Source: Acidobacteriota bacterium
GTDB taxonomy: Bacteria > Acidobacteriota > Terriglobia > UBA7540
Direction of reading: 5' to 3'
NCBI GenBank assembly: GCA_021787735.1
Contig: JAJYLL010000048.1
Location: forward strand, 1 to 35,389
DNA: 35,389 nucleotides
Position 1 is the first letter of the stretch, and the number at the start of each line of letters is the position of its first letter. A model generated the notes under the pieces. The model ran no database searches. It worked only from the letters and a program-made list of their open reading frames with translations, and was not told where the DNA came from. The position numbers and the translations under genes are program-made. Positions 1 through 8,826 of this stretch are shown piece by piece.

Positions 1-262
1 TTCATGGGCTTTCTCGCAGTACAACGACCGAATTCAAGAACCAGGTCCCTGCATCCAATTGGGCCTGTTCAACTTATGATGGGACAGTACTGATTTCAAA
101 TATGCAGTATTTTCGGCTGGCTATGGCCGGAAAGGCTACGATTTTGCCCGCTGGTGGCTCTGGTGGAGGTTTTCCCGGGGCGGGCAGATGGCCTCCCCAA
201 ATCGGTGCAGAAGGCGCCCAAAGGACGTGAACCTGGACTTTAGTCTTCCGCAATTTTGACAA
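1..262. other. Leading non-coding stretch
   Basis: I see no convincing gene here. A short minus-strand open frame exists, but it is proline-rich, has no recognisable motif and overlaps the start of aroDE. The end of a gene lying to the left of the window cannot be excluded. Confidence 0.5.
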
Positions 263-1834
263 ATGCCTTATAATAAAAGAGTTGTTCACTCGAATGTGCT
301 GACGGCACCGGAACTGGATTTGGCCAAGTCTTCTTCTCCGCGCATTTTTGTTTCTTTAGCACCTACTTCTCTGGATGCGGCCGAAGCGCACATCGAGAGT
401 CTGGGCATCTCCGCCTCGCTTGGTTTTGAGCTTCGTCTTGATTTTCTCCAGAACCTCACCGGTTTAGAAACCGACCTGCACAAGATGCTGGCCCGGTTGC
501 GCTATCCTCAGACTATTGCGACCTGCCGACGGGCAGAGGCCGGCGGGAAATTTCAGGGTTCGGTTGAAGATCAGATCGCTGTGCTGACCGCAGCGGCCCG
601 TGCCGGATGCCAGTGGATTGATATTGAGATTGAATCCGTTAATGCTTTGCGCAAGAAGCCGTTCAAGTTGTTTGATCCCGCCAAGGTGATTGTTTCTTAT
701 CACAATTACAAGAGTACGCCTGACCTTGCAGCCGTTTATCGCCGTCTCGCCCGTTTTCCGGTGGAAGCCGTCAAGATTGCGAGCCATGCCCGGGACCTTC
801 AGGACAATCTGAAAGTCCTCAAGCTGCTGAAGTCTAACCGCAGACGACACCCCAGGCTGGTTGCGCTTGCGATGGGGAGCTCAGGCATCTGTTCGCGGGT
901 CATGGCTTTCCGCTGGGGATGTCCTTTTACTTACGCATCACTGGGCAACCACCATGCTGTGGCCAGCGGCCAGTTGGGGATTGACCACATGCGGTCGGTT
1001 TACCATGTGGATGATCTTGACGAGCGCACGCAGTTGTTTGGCGTGGTTGGGAAGCATTCTTCCATGTCCCTCTCACCGGCCATGCAGAACATTGCCTTCC
1101 AGGCCAAGCGCGTTAACGCACTCTACCTGCCCTGTGAAACCGGCCGGCTGAGCGACTTTCTGAAGTTTGCCCGATCCCTCAAGTTTGCGGGTTTCAGCAT
1201 CACCATGCCCTTCAAGCAGGCGATCATGAGGGAACTCTCCTGGATGGACCCTTTGTCCGAGCAGATCGGAGCCTGCAACACTGTTGCGGTCCGGCATGGC
1301 AAGTGGATGGGGTGGAACACGGACTCTGCGGCTGTGGTGGAAGTACTGGCCAAGCGGTTGCGACTTTCCGGAAGCCGAATCCTGATCCTTGGTGCCGGAG
1401 GGGCCGCGCGGGCTGCGGCCTATGCTCTGGTTGCGGAGAAGGTTGACGTCTTTATTACCGCACGCCGAGACGCCGTGGCCAGAAGACTTGCCCGTGCTGT
1501 GGGCGCAGAAGCTGTTCCCTGGGAGAACGCGGACGGTATGGACGTGGATGCCGTGATCAACGCTACTCCGCTAGGTATGGTTCCCCATAGTGACGTGCAT
1601 CCTATTGACCTTGCGCGACTGCGGACGCGCGTGGTTTTTGACATGGTCTATTATCCGGTCGAGACACGTTTCCTTTCGGAAGCGCGCGGTCGCGGGCTGG
1701 TGACCATATCCGGCCTCGAAATGCTGGTGGCGCAGGGAGCTCGGCAATTTGAAATCTGGACCGGGCAATCCGCCCCACGGGCCCTGATGGAGCAGGCCGT
1801 CCGCCAATCACTGAGCCATCCGGCAGCAGGTTAG
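263..1834 (+). CDS. aroDE: Bifunctional 3-dehydroquinate dehydratase / shikimate dehydrogenase
   Basis: This fused enzyme performs two consecutive shikimate-pathway steps in the cytoplasm: dehydration of 3-dehydroquinate and NADPH-dependent reduction to shikimate. Residues about 27-245 form a type I dehydroquinase, with the likely Schiff-base lysine at K171 (VKIA) and the catalytic histidine at H147 (SYHNY). Residues about 255-520 form an AroE domain with a substrate motif SLSP, catalytic K318 (MPFKQ), D354 (WNTDS), a GAGGAARA nucleotide-binding loop and NATPLGM. The His that usually precedes S-x-S-P is Met here. The length (523 aa) fits the fusion. The start is uncertain: the first 25 residues are not conserved-looking, and a GTG at 296 would also work. 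It lies upstream of trpE, so chorismate-pathway and tryptophan genes are near each other. Confidence 0.93.
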   Translation: MPYNKRVVHSNVLTAPELDLAKSSSPRIFVSLAPTSLDAAEAHIESLGISASLGFELRLDFLQNLTGLETDLHKMLARLRYPQTIATCRRAEAGGKFQGSVEDQIAVLTAAARAGCQWIDIEIESVNALRKKPFKLFDPAKVIVSYHNYKSTPDLAAVYRRLARFPVEAVKIASHARDLQDNLKVLKLLKSNRRRHPRLVALAMGSSGICSRVMAFRWGCPFTYASLGNHHAVASGQLGIDHMRSVYHVDDLDERTQLFGVVGKHSSMSLSPAMQNIAFQAKRVNALYLPCETGRLSDFLKFARSLKFAGFSITMPFKQAIMRELSWMDPLSEQIGACNTVAVRHGKWMGWNTDSAAVVEVLAKRLRLSGSRILILGAGGAARAAAYALVAEKVDVFITARRDAVARRLARAVGAEAVPWENADGMDVDAVINATPLGMVPHSDVHPIDLARLRTRVVFDMVYYPVETRFLSEARGRGLVTISGLEMLVAQGARQFEIWTGQSAPRALMEQAVRQSLSHPAAG

Positions 1835-1945
1835 TATTGCTGGTTCATCCCATTGTGCTGCTGCGGGCGGGCCAGCCCGAGCTTCCCATTCATTGATTCG
1901 AAAGGGTTTTTGACGGGGACCTCTGTCTGGCTTCCGCCCCCCTGA

Positions 1946-1973
1946 TTGACATGGGCCAGCCCAAAGCTATAAG
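1946..1973 (+). promoter_or_regulatory. Predicted sigma-70 promoter for the MscS gene
   Basis: A perfect TTGACA (1946-1951) is followed after 16 bp by TATAAG (1968-1973). This places a transcription start near 1980, upstream of both candidate start codons of the channel gene. It is the only strong promoter match in the 189-bp gap after aroDE. Confidence 0.55.
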
Positions 1974-2059
1974 TTGGGAGGAAGCCTTCAGCTTAAGGGA
2001 CCGCGCGTAATTGTCCCGCTGGAATGGGTTCTTGGGGAAATCTCTCGAAAGGGTTTGGC

Positions 2060-3067
2060 ATGTTGCTGACATTAACATTTTCGGTGCCCGGAATTCCCGA
2101 TTTCGGCACTTTCGTGGATCACGGTATCCGCATTGTGGCGATTTTAGTGGGTGCTTATGCGGCCGCCAAGATCCTGAATAAGTCGATTCCTACCATTCGC
2201 GTGCAGCTCATCGAAAGGATGAAGAAGCAAGGAAGGGCCGATGCGGAGCTCGAGAAGCGCGCGGCCACACTGAGCAGCATCTTCCGTAAGACGGTCGTAG
2301 TCGGAATCTGGCTGCTGGCCATTGTGATGGCATTGAAGGAATCCGGGTTTGACATCGGGCCCATCCTGGCCGGTGCCGGCGTGCTTGGCCTGGCGGTGGG
2401 CTTTGGCGCACAGCATCTGGTCCGGGACCTGTTTGCCGGCATGTTTATCCTGCTGGAGAACCAGGTCCGGGTGAACGATGTGGCCATTATCAACGGGACG
2501 GGCGGGCTGGTGGAGCAGATCAACCTGCGGACGATTGTTCTTCGCGGGCAGGACGGGACCGTATACGTTTTTCCGAACGGCACCATCACTACTCTTGCCA
2601 ATATGACGAACGAGTATTCCTACTATGTTTTCAACATCGGAGTTGCCTACAAGGAGGACACCGATCATGTGGTTGAAGTCCTCAAGCAGGTGGCCGACGA
2701 TCTGATGCAGGACGACCGGTACAAGCCGTTGATTCTGGCCCCGCTGGAAGTTCTGGGGGTCGATAAGTTTGGAGACTCTGCGGTGGTTATCCAAGCCCGC
2801 TTCAAGACACTTCCGATCCAGCAGTGGACGGTAGGACGCGAAATGAACCGCCGCATCAAGAAGAAATTTGACGAGGTAGGCATTGAAATGCCATTTCCGA
2901 CCAGAAGCATTTACTGGGGCGAGGCAAGCAAGCCTTTTGCTATCCGCTCAGAACAGGACCGTGAAGAATTGAAGACGGTGATCCGCGAGGTCCTTGCGGA
3001 ATACGCCGGACAGACTCCTGCGGCGCAGGCTGGAAACACTCTGCAAAAACCACCGGAGAAGGAATAG
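2060..3067 (+). CDS. MscS-family small-conductance mechanosensitive channel
   Basis: This is an inner-membrane channel that releases solutes on osmotic downshock. The N-terminus carries one membrane segment (IVAILVGAYAAAKIL) and then a second and a pore-lining third segment around FDIGPILAGAGVLGLAVGFGA. After these comes the MscS beta domain (QHLVRDLFAGMFILLENQ, then VNDVA and VFPNGTI) and an alpha/beta C-terminal domain. The glycine/alanine-rich pore helix is typical of the family. I chose the ATG at 2060 because an AAAGGG lies 6 nt upstream; an upstream in-frame ATG at 2024 adds 12 hydrophilic residues and has no clear ribosome site. The tail is hydrophilic and variable. Neighbours give no functional link. 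Confidence 0.9.
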   Translation: MLLTLTFSVPGIPDFGTFVDHGIRIVAILVGAYAAAKILNKSIPTIRVQLIERMKKQGRADAELEKRAATLSSIFRKTVVVGIWLLAIVMALKESGFDIGPILAGAGVLGLAVGFGAQHLVRDLFAGMFILLENQVRVNDVAIINGTGGLVEQINLRTIVLRGQDGTVYVFPNGTITTLANMTNEYSYYVFNIGVAYKEDTDHVVEVLKQVADDLMQDDRYKPLILAPLEVLGVDKFGDSAVVIQARFKTLPIQQWTVGREMNRRIKKKFDEVGIEMPFPTRSIYWGEASKPFAIRSEQDREELKTVIREVLAEYAGQTPAAQAGNTLQKPPEKE

Positions 3068-3129
3068 ACAAAGCCAGGACCCGGCTGCCATCCACATTTA
3101 AGGAGCCAACCTTTCCCGGCTTTCAACTT

Positions 3130-4647
3130 ATGGATACGACCACTCCTAATTTTTCGGAATTCCGCCGGCTGGCGCGCCAAGGCACCGTGGTGCCCGTCTA
3201 CCGGACGATCGTGGCTGACTTGCTGAGTCCCGTCTCGGCCTTCCTGAAACTTGCCCCCGAGGCTTTCAAGAGCGCGACGGCGCACGGCAAAGGAAGTTCG
3301 CATCACAGCTTTCTGCTGGAAAGCGTGGAAGGCGGCGAACGTGTTGGCCGCTACACCTATTTCGGAGTCGATCCCTTCCAGGTGATCACCTGTCGTGGCA
3401 ACCGGATCACTCTTGTGCGCGGGCGTGAGAAGACGGAAGAATCCGGGAATATCTTTGAATACCTGCGGCGAGTCGGATCAAAATACCGCTCGGTGAAGCT
3501 GCCGGGGCTTCCGCCATTCTGCGCCGGCGCGGTGGGTTACCTTTCCTATGAGGCCGTGCGCCAGCTTGAGCGCCTGCCGGCCCGCGTTGAACCCGACGTT
3601 GACATGGACGATGCGATCTTCATGTATTTCCGTACGCTCGTCGCCTTTGACCACGTCCGCCACCGGCTGTTCCTGATCGCCAACGTCCTGACGGAAGAGG
3701 ACCCGGGAAATCTTCGGCAAAAGTATGAGCACGCCGTTCGGGAGCTTGAGCGCCTGGAACGAAAGCTGGCCCGGCCGCTGCGCGTGCCAAACGTTCACCA
3801 GCCGAAAGGCACGCTGCGCGTCAAGCCGAACATGACGCGAAAGCGGTATGAAGAAATCGTGGAGCGGGGCAAAGAATATATCCGCGCCGGCGACGTATTC
3901 CAAGTGGTCCTGTCGCAGCGGCTCACGGTCCCCGTGCGCGTGCCGCCTTTTGAGGTATACCGTGCGCTCCGCGTGGTGAACCCTTCGCCTTACATGTATT
4001 ACCTGCAATTCGGCAAGTCCACGGTGCTGGGATCGTCGCCCGAGATGCTGGTAAAGGTTTCCGGCAGCGATGTGGAATATCGTCCCATCGCCGGCACGCG
4101 CCCGCGCGGCAAGACTGAAGAAGAGGATTTGCGCCTCGAGCAGGACCTGCTTGCCGACGAAAAGGAACGCGCCGAACACATCATGCTGGTTGACCTGGGC
4201 CGCAATGACGTTGGCCGCGTGTCGGAGTTCTCATCCGTCCACCCGGAGCACGTGATGTTCGTGGAACGCTACTCGCACGTGATGCACCTGGTTTCGCTGA
4301 TCCGTGGGAAACTGCGCCCCGATGCCGACAGCTACGCCGCCCTTGCCGCCTGCTTCCCGGCAGGAACGCTGACCGGCGCGCCCAAGGTCCGCGCCATGGA
4401 AATCATCGACGAGCTTGAACCCACCCGCCGCGGCCTCTACGGCGGCGCCGTCCTCTACGCCGACTTTTCCGGCAACCTGAATTCCTGTATCGTCATCCGC
4501 ACCGTGATGATCAGGGACGCCAAAGCCTACCTCCAGGCGGGCGCCGGCATCGTGGCCGATTCCGTCCCCGCACTCGAATTCGACGAATCCATGAACAAGG
4601 CCCGCGCCATGCTTCGCGCCTTCGCCATGGCGGAAAAAGGGTTGTAG
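3130..4647 (+). CDS. trpE: Anthranilate synthase component I
   Basis: It converts chorismate to anthranilate using ammonia supplied by TrpG, the first committed step of tryptophan synthesis. The 505-aa length is normal. An N-terminal Anth_synt_I domain includes L62-L63-E64-S65, the LLES element that in enterobacterial TrpE contributes to tryptophan feedback binding, so feedback inhibition is likely conserved. The C-terminal chorismate-binding domain shows PIAGTRPRG, DEKERAEH, LVDLGRNDVGRV, GTLTGAPKVRAM and GGAVLYADFSG. Its glutaminase partner trpG begins only about 5.1 kb downstream rather than in the adjoining position, and trpD lies further on in reverse orientation. No attenuator or T-box was recognised upstream. 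The next gene begins on the base after this stop codon. Confidence 0.97.
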   Translation: MDTTTPNFSEFRRLARQGTVVPVYRTIVADLLSPVSAFLKLAPEAFKSATAHGKGSSHHSFLLESVEGGERVGRYTYFGVDPFQVITCRGNRITLVRGREKTEESGNIFEYLRRVGSKYRSVKLPGLPPFCAGAVGYLSYEAVRQLERLPARVEPDVDMDDAIFMYFRTLVAFDHVRHRLFLIANVLTEEDPGNLRQKYEHAVRELERLERKLARPLRVPNVHQPKGTLRVKPNMTRKRYEEIVERGKEYIRAGDVFQVVLSQRLTVPVRVPPFEVYRALRVVNPSPYMYYLQFGKSTVLGSSPEMLVKVSGSDVEYRPIAGTRPRGKTEEEDLRLEQDLLADEKERAEHIMLVDLGRNDVGRVSEFSSVHPEHVMFVERYSHVMHLVSLIRGKLRPDADSYAALAACFPAGTLTGAPKVRAMEIIDELEPTRRGLYGGAVLYADFSGNLNSCIVIRTVMIRDAKAYLQAGAGIVADSVPALEFDESMNKARAMLRAFAMAEKGL

Positions 4648-5748
4648 ATGATGAAAAAGAAAATTGTGGTTGTAAACCAAGATGCGGGCACTCCGCAGAT
4701 CCTTCCACCACTTGCTTATTCCGACATCGGAGTTAGGGAACTGCAGGACATCGAAGAATGGGTAAAGCGTAATCCCGAAATTCTCGGAGAGAAGCTCCTC
4801 ATTATCACTTCCGAGTTTGACCGCTTCGATAAGTCAGACAAGAGGCTCGACCTGCTCGCCCTCGATGCGCACAAGAAAGTGGTTGTGATTGAGATTAAAC
4901 GGGACGCCGCGGGGACGCTTGCAGACTTGCAGGCGATCCGGTATGCCGCATTTGTCTCCACTCTTACCTTTCCCCAGATTGCCGAGATCCGCGCGAATTA
5001 TATGAAAACCAGCGTCGAAGTTGCTGAGCAAGAAATTCGGGACTTTGTAGGCGACTCCGGCTTCTCGGAGGTGGATAACAAGCCGCGGATAATTCTGGCC
5101 GCAGGCGGATTTGATGACCCAGAACTAACCAGCGCCGTCCTTTGGCTCCGGAAATTCGGAGTGGATGTGTCATGCGTAGAGATATGTCCTTACCGCGTCG
5201 GAGATGGCGGTCCCATTATTATTGTTCCCAGAGTGCTCATCCCGCTCCCAGAGGCAGCAGATTACATTGTAGGGGTTGAAAGGAAGGAGGCTGAGCAGTC
5301 CTCATTGTCAGAAACGAAACGTCTCCAATTGAATTTCTGGCAGGAGTTTGTCGAGTTTTGCAGTAGACGAGGTGCAATTCCAGAGTTAATTGGGGAGCCC
5401 CAATCCGTTGGTTGGTACCACATCGAACTAAATGTGGTTGGTGTTTGGCTTGAGCTAAAGGCGACGACACGTCCGCCGGCATTGACCGCTCAGCTTGTAA
5501 TTCAGAACACTACTTCCAAATCCACTTTCAAGCTCCTTGAAGAGAGTAAGGATGAAATTGAAGGTGAAATTGGTGCGCCTCTCGAATGGGAGGAACCGTT
5601 GGAGGATGGGAGGAGAGGGAAGGTTTTCCAGGTTCAGCCCGCGCAGATCGAGTTGGAGGAAGAGTGGCCGCGCTGCTTCGAATGGCTGAAGGACCGTGGA
5701 GAAGCCTTTTACAGGGTATTTTCCTGCCGGGTTCAAAAGCTCGGATAG
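4648..5748 (+). CDS. PD-(D/E)XK nuclease-like protein with C-terminal DUF4268-like domain
   Basis: The function is not established. Residues about 30-130 look like a PD-(D/E)XK core: D68 in RLDLLALD, E82-x-K84 in VIEIKRD and a following Q95-x3-Y99 helix, as in NucS/RecB-like nucleases. Residues about 225-365 resemble DUF4268 (NFWQEF, then WYHIEL, WLELKA and a closing FEWLKDR). Proteins of this two-domain type are found near defence and mobile loci, but no methylase or other partner is present here. The ATG abuts the trpE stop with no spacer, so it is probably co-transcribed and translationally coupled. To the eye its codons are clearly more A/T-rich than those of trpE, which suggests a later insertion into the trp cluster. 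Confidence 0.7.
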   Translation: MMKKKIVVVNQDAGTPQILPPLAYSDIGVRELQDIEEWVKRNPEILGEKLLIITSEFDRFDKSDKRLDLLALDAHKKVVVIEIKRDAAGTLADLQAIRYAAFVSTLTFPQIAEIRANYMKTSVEVAEQEIRDFVGDSGFSEVDNKPRIILAAGGFDDPELTSAVLWLRKFGVDVSCVEICPYRVGDGGPIIIVPRVLIPLPEAADYIVGVERKEAEQSSLSETKRLQLNFWQEFVEFCSRRGAIPELIGEPQSVGWYHIELNVVGVWLELKATTRPPALTAQLVIQNTTSKSTFKLLEESKDEIEGEIGAPLEWEEPLEDGRRGKVFQVQPAQIELEEEWPRCFEWLKDRGEAFYRVFSCRVQKLG

Positions 5749-5898
5749 GGGGTAGCGGGAAGATGTTGATGAAGACGACCCCCATCCTGAGATAGATCCC
5801 TTTGGCTATTATCCCAGCCACAGTACCCGTTAGCATAAGTCAAGGTAGACTGGGTCGTTGGTACACAAAAACGATCAGTTTTGATTGGAGGTACTTAG

Positions 5899-8148
5899 AT
5901 GCCCTCGCGACGAAAGTTTATCCAGACGAATATTCTTGGCGCCGCCGCTGCCTTAGCGGGACGCAGCACTTTTGCGGCAGGGTTGCCCGCCGCGCAGCAG
6001 GCCGTTCTGCCCGGAGATGCAGGCGAGCGCGACTTTTGGAACGACCTGCCGCGCTACGTTAGCGCGCAGATCAATGAGGCCCGGGCGCGCCGCCTTGCTG
6101 AACTGCGAGCGATGCGCACCGAAGCCGACGTGCGGGCGCGCATTGACAAAGTACGCTCGAAGGTATGGAAACTTGTTGGCGGCCAGTTTGACAAGACTCC
6201 TCTGAAGCCGCAAATCGTCGGGACCATCGACCGCAGCGACTACCGGATTGAAAAGGTCATCTTCGAAAGCCGCCCGGAAGTTTTTGTCACAGCCAATCTT
6301 TACATCCCGAAGAAGCACAAGCCGCCCCATCCCGGAATCATTGTTCCGCTCGGTCATTCCACCAACGGCAAGTCTTTCTATTATTACCAATACGTTTGCC
6401 AGTCGCTTGCGAGGAAAGGTTACGTTGCGCTGCCGTTTGATCCTTTCGGTCAAGGCGAGCGATTGCAGTTTCTCGACCCGCGCACGGGCAAAGGTCTTTA
6501 CGGGCCCACGGGTGAGCACGATCAGGCCGGCCGGCCGATGCTGCTGTTCGGCTCGCAATTTGAGCAGTACCGCATCTGGGACGGCATCCGCGCCATTGAT
6601 TATCTTCTCTCGCGGCCGGAGGTTGATCCTGAGCGTATCGGCTGCACGGGCCAATCGGGCGGTGGCACCATGACGATGTGGATGGCGGCGATGGATCCAA
6701 GAATCAAGGCGGCCGCGGCATCCGATGGGCAGAACGAGAACCTCGCCGGTCCCAACTACGCTCCGCCGGGAGCGGTGGACGACGCCGAACAGAACATCGC
6801 GGGCAGCCTTCCCGAAGGCGTTGACCGAGGGGATTTGTTCCTGGCGTGCGCCCCCAGGCCGCTGCTGATCGAGTATTCCACCACCGACCCAGGCCTGACC
6901 TACTCGCCCACTTATGATGAGGGAACGACGGAGATTTACCGTGAGGCCCTAGCCGGCTACAAACTGATGGGTGCGGCCGATAAGGTCAAGCTCTTTGGCT
7001 CTCCGTTGCCGCACGCTTACGATTACTTCAACCGCCGGGCTACATATGAATGGTTCAATCGCTGGTTGGGACGCGAAGAGTGGGGTACAGGGGAATCGCC
7101 GTATGAAGATTCCGCTCCGGATGCTTTGAATTGCACCACCACAGGGCAGGTGCTGACTTCGCTGGGCGGGCGCTCAGTTGTTCGTTTGAATACAGACCAT
7201 ATGCGAAAAGTCGCGCCGGCGATTCAGCCGCTCCGCACACCGGAGGAAGCGAAGGCCGCGCGCGAGCGTGCGCAGGAAACTCTCAAGCAACTTCTCGGCC
7301 TGCCTGCTGAGCGGACGCCGCTGAATCCCCGTGTTATTTCATCAAATATCTGGAGAGACGACATCGCCGTGGATGAATTTGAGTTTTACTCGGAGCCGCT
7401 GGTGCGGGTGACGGGCTGGTTCCTGCGGCCGGCGAGGAGCGGCGCATCGGTTCCGACCGTTGTCTTTGTTTCAGAAGGGGGCAAGAACCACATTCTCTAC
7501 GAAACATCAGAGATCAGCCGCCTGGCGAAAAAGGGCTTTGGAGTTTGCGCCATAGACCTTCGCGGTCTGGGAGTTTCGATTCCCCACTCGCCCTCGGCCG
7601 GCCCCGATTTCTACGCAGGCATGCCGCTCCGCGAGCGTTACGCGTGGACGTGCTTCAGCCTCGGCAAGCCGTTGCTCGGCCAGCGAGTGTGGGACTTCCT
7701 CCGCTGTCTCGATTACCTCGAATCGAGGCGCGAGGTGGACAAGGGCCGCATCTACGGCATCGGCGAAGAGGGCGCCGCGCTAGCGGTGCTGTTTTCCGCG
7801 GTGCTGGATGATCGGCTGCACTCTGTTTTGTTTGACCGCCCCATTGCCACGTATGCGTCCATCGTGGAATCGAAATCGTACTCCCTTGACCTTACCTGGT
7901 TCCTTTTTGATGTTCTCAGGCACTTCGATTTGCCGGACCTCACGGCGCTGCTGGCTCCGCGGCCCTGCTGGCTGCTCAACGCAACCAATGCGCAGGGTGA
8001 GGCGCTGCCCGAGTCTGAGGTCGCAGCTTTTTACAAGCGCGCTGTTGAATCGTTCAGGCAATTCAACGCACCTGGGCAAATTCATTTTGAGGTGTGTCCG
8101 GAGCAGGAAAGCGAGAAGGTCTTTAGAGGTTGGCTCGGAATGGCATAG
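5899..8148 (+). CDS. Tat-exported tandem alpha/beta-hydrolase (acetylxylan-esterase-like)
   Basis: The protein starts with a twin-arginine signal (SRRKFIQTN followed by an Ala-rich stretch), so it should be exported folded. It contains two alpha/beta-hydrolase domains related to acetyl-xylan esterase/dienelactone hydrolase. The first (about 60-400) has a complete triad: nucleophile S253 in GQSGG, probable acid D330 and H372 in LPHAYDYF. In the second (about 450-749) the equivalent elbow reads G622-E-E624-G-A, with Glu where Ser is expected, so that half is probably not hydrolytic. A GGAGG lies upstream of the ATG. The substrate is unknown; a carbohydrate ester is a guess from family. The 150 bp before it show no clear terminator. 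Confidence 0.82.
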   Translation: MPSRRKFIQTNILGAAAALAGRSTFAAGLPAAQQAVLPGDAGERDFWNDLPRYVSAQINEARARRLAELRAMRTEADVRARIDKVRSKVWKLVGGQFDKTPLKPQIVGTIDRSDYRIEKVIFESRPEVFVTANLYIPKKHKPPHPGIIVPLGHSTNGKSFYYYQYVCQSLARKGYVALPFDPFGQGERLQFLDPRTGKGLYGPTGEHDQAGRPMLLFGSQFEQYRIWDGIRAIDYLLSRPEVDPERIGCTGQSGGGTMTMWMAAMDPRIKAAAASDGQNENLAGPNYAPPGAVDDAEQNIAGSLPEGVDRGDLFLACAPRPLLIEYSTTDPGLTYSPTYDEGTTEIYREALAGYKLMGAADKVKLFGSPLPHAYDYFNRRATYEWFNRWLGREEWGTGESPYEDSAPDALNCTTTGQVLTSLGGRSVVRLNTDHMRKVAPAIQPLRTPEEAKAARERAQETLKQLLGLPAERTPLNPRVISSNIWRDDIAVDEFEFYSEPLVRVTGWFLRPARSGASVPTVVFVSEGGKNHILYETSEISRLAKKGFGVCAIDLRGLGVSIPHSPSAGPDFYAGMPLRERYAWTCFSLGKPLLGQRVWDFLRCLDYLESRREVDKGRIYGIGEEGAALAVLFSAVLDDRLHSVLFDRPIATYASIVESKSYSLDLTWFLFDVLRHFDLPDLTALLAPRPCWLLNATNAQGEALPESEVAAFYKRAVESFRQFNAPGQIHFEVCPEQESEKVFRGWLGMA

Positions 8149-8188
8149 GGTCCGGCAGGTGTGGCCCGCAGCCGCCTATTGAAGAATT

Positions 8189-8209
8189 CAGGCGTCTCAC
8201 TTGCGCCTG
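8189..8209. terminator. Possible bidirectional hairpin between convergent genes
   Basis: A 6-bp stem, CAGGCG (8189-8194) with CGCCTG (8204-8209), sits between the esterase gene and the convergent GNAT gene. There is no T-tract on either side, so termination is only suggested by position. Confidence 0.3.
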
Positions 8210-8218
8210 GGGCGACGG

Positions 8219-8818
8219 TTACTGTGTGACGGTTCTTTGCCCAATCATCCTTTCCAGCCGTGTTTTTACTTCAGGCCATTCGGAGTCGATGATGCTGAAA
8301 TAGACGGTGTGCCGGATGCGGCCCGTCCATGTCAGCATGTGGTTGCGCAATGTTCCTTCCTCCTTGGCGCCCAGGCGCAAAATGGCATCGCGCGACCGCT
8401 GGTTCAGCGAATCCGTCTTGAATTCCACGCGGATGCAGCCGAATTCCTCGAAGGCGTGGCGCAGCATCAGGTACTTGGCTTCCGTGTTGGCGGCGGTCCG
8501 CTGCCAGTTCTTCGCAAGCCAAGTGGCGCCGATTTCCAAGCGAAGGTTGGCAACGTCGATGTTCAGGTAGCGCGTGCTGCCGATGACCTTGCCGCTGGCC
8601 TGGTCAATAGTGGCAAAGGGCAGCGACGTTCCCCGTTTCTGCTCGGCGAGCGCCTGCTTGATGTAAGCGCGCATGTCCTCCGGCGTCCGAACGTTGTTTG
8701 GGGTCCAGTGCCACAACTCGAAATCAAGCCCTACCTCGCACAACTGAGCGTGGTGCGCCAGGCTGAGCGGCTCCAGCCGCACGGCCGGACCTTCCAGAGT
8801 GATCGGATGTATTTCCAT
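8219..8818 (-). CDS. GNAT-family N-acetyltransferase (RimJ/RimL-like)
   Basis: This is a cytoplasmic acetyl-CoA-dependent acetyltransferase of the Acetyltransf_3 kind, with an unknown acceptor. It opens with a RimL-like strand (ITLEGPAVRLEPLSLAHH), and the central acetyl-CoA region is GSTRYLNID, IGATWLAKNWQRTAANTEAK and then LMLRHAFEEFGCIRVEFKTD. The consensus continues with N-x-R-S-x-x-A and LGAKEEGTLRNHM. The length (199 aa) is typical. The ATG is 8 nt after the stop of the TIM-barrel gene on the same strand, so the two are probably one transcript. Related proteins modify ribosomal protein N-termini or small molecules, and the sequence does not decide between these. Confidence 0.85.
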   Translation of the reverse strand: MEIHPITLEGPAVRLEPLSLAHHAQLCEVGLDFELWHWTPNNVRTPEDMRAYIKQALAEQKRGTSLPFATIDQASGKVIGSTRYLNIDVANLRLEIGATWLAKNWQRTAANTEAKYLMLRHAFEEFGCIRVEFKTDSLNQRSRDAILRLGAKEEGTLRNHMLTWTGRIRHTVYFSIIDSEWPEVKTRLERMIGQRTVTQ

Positions 8819-8826
8819 GACCAGTC

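Noticed and set aside
256-274. TTGACA and TATAAT at the start of aroDE as a promoter
   Set aside because: Both hexamers are perfect, but only 7 bp apart, which cannot form a sigma-70 promoter.
3478-4179. Long minus-strand open frame opposite trpE
   Set aside because: It is a shadow of the GC-rich trpE coding frame and has no family features.
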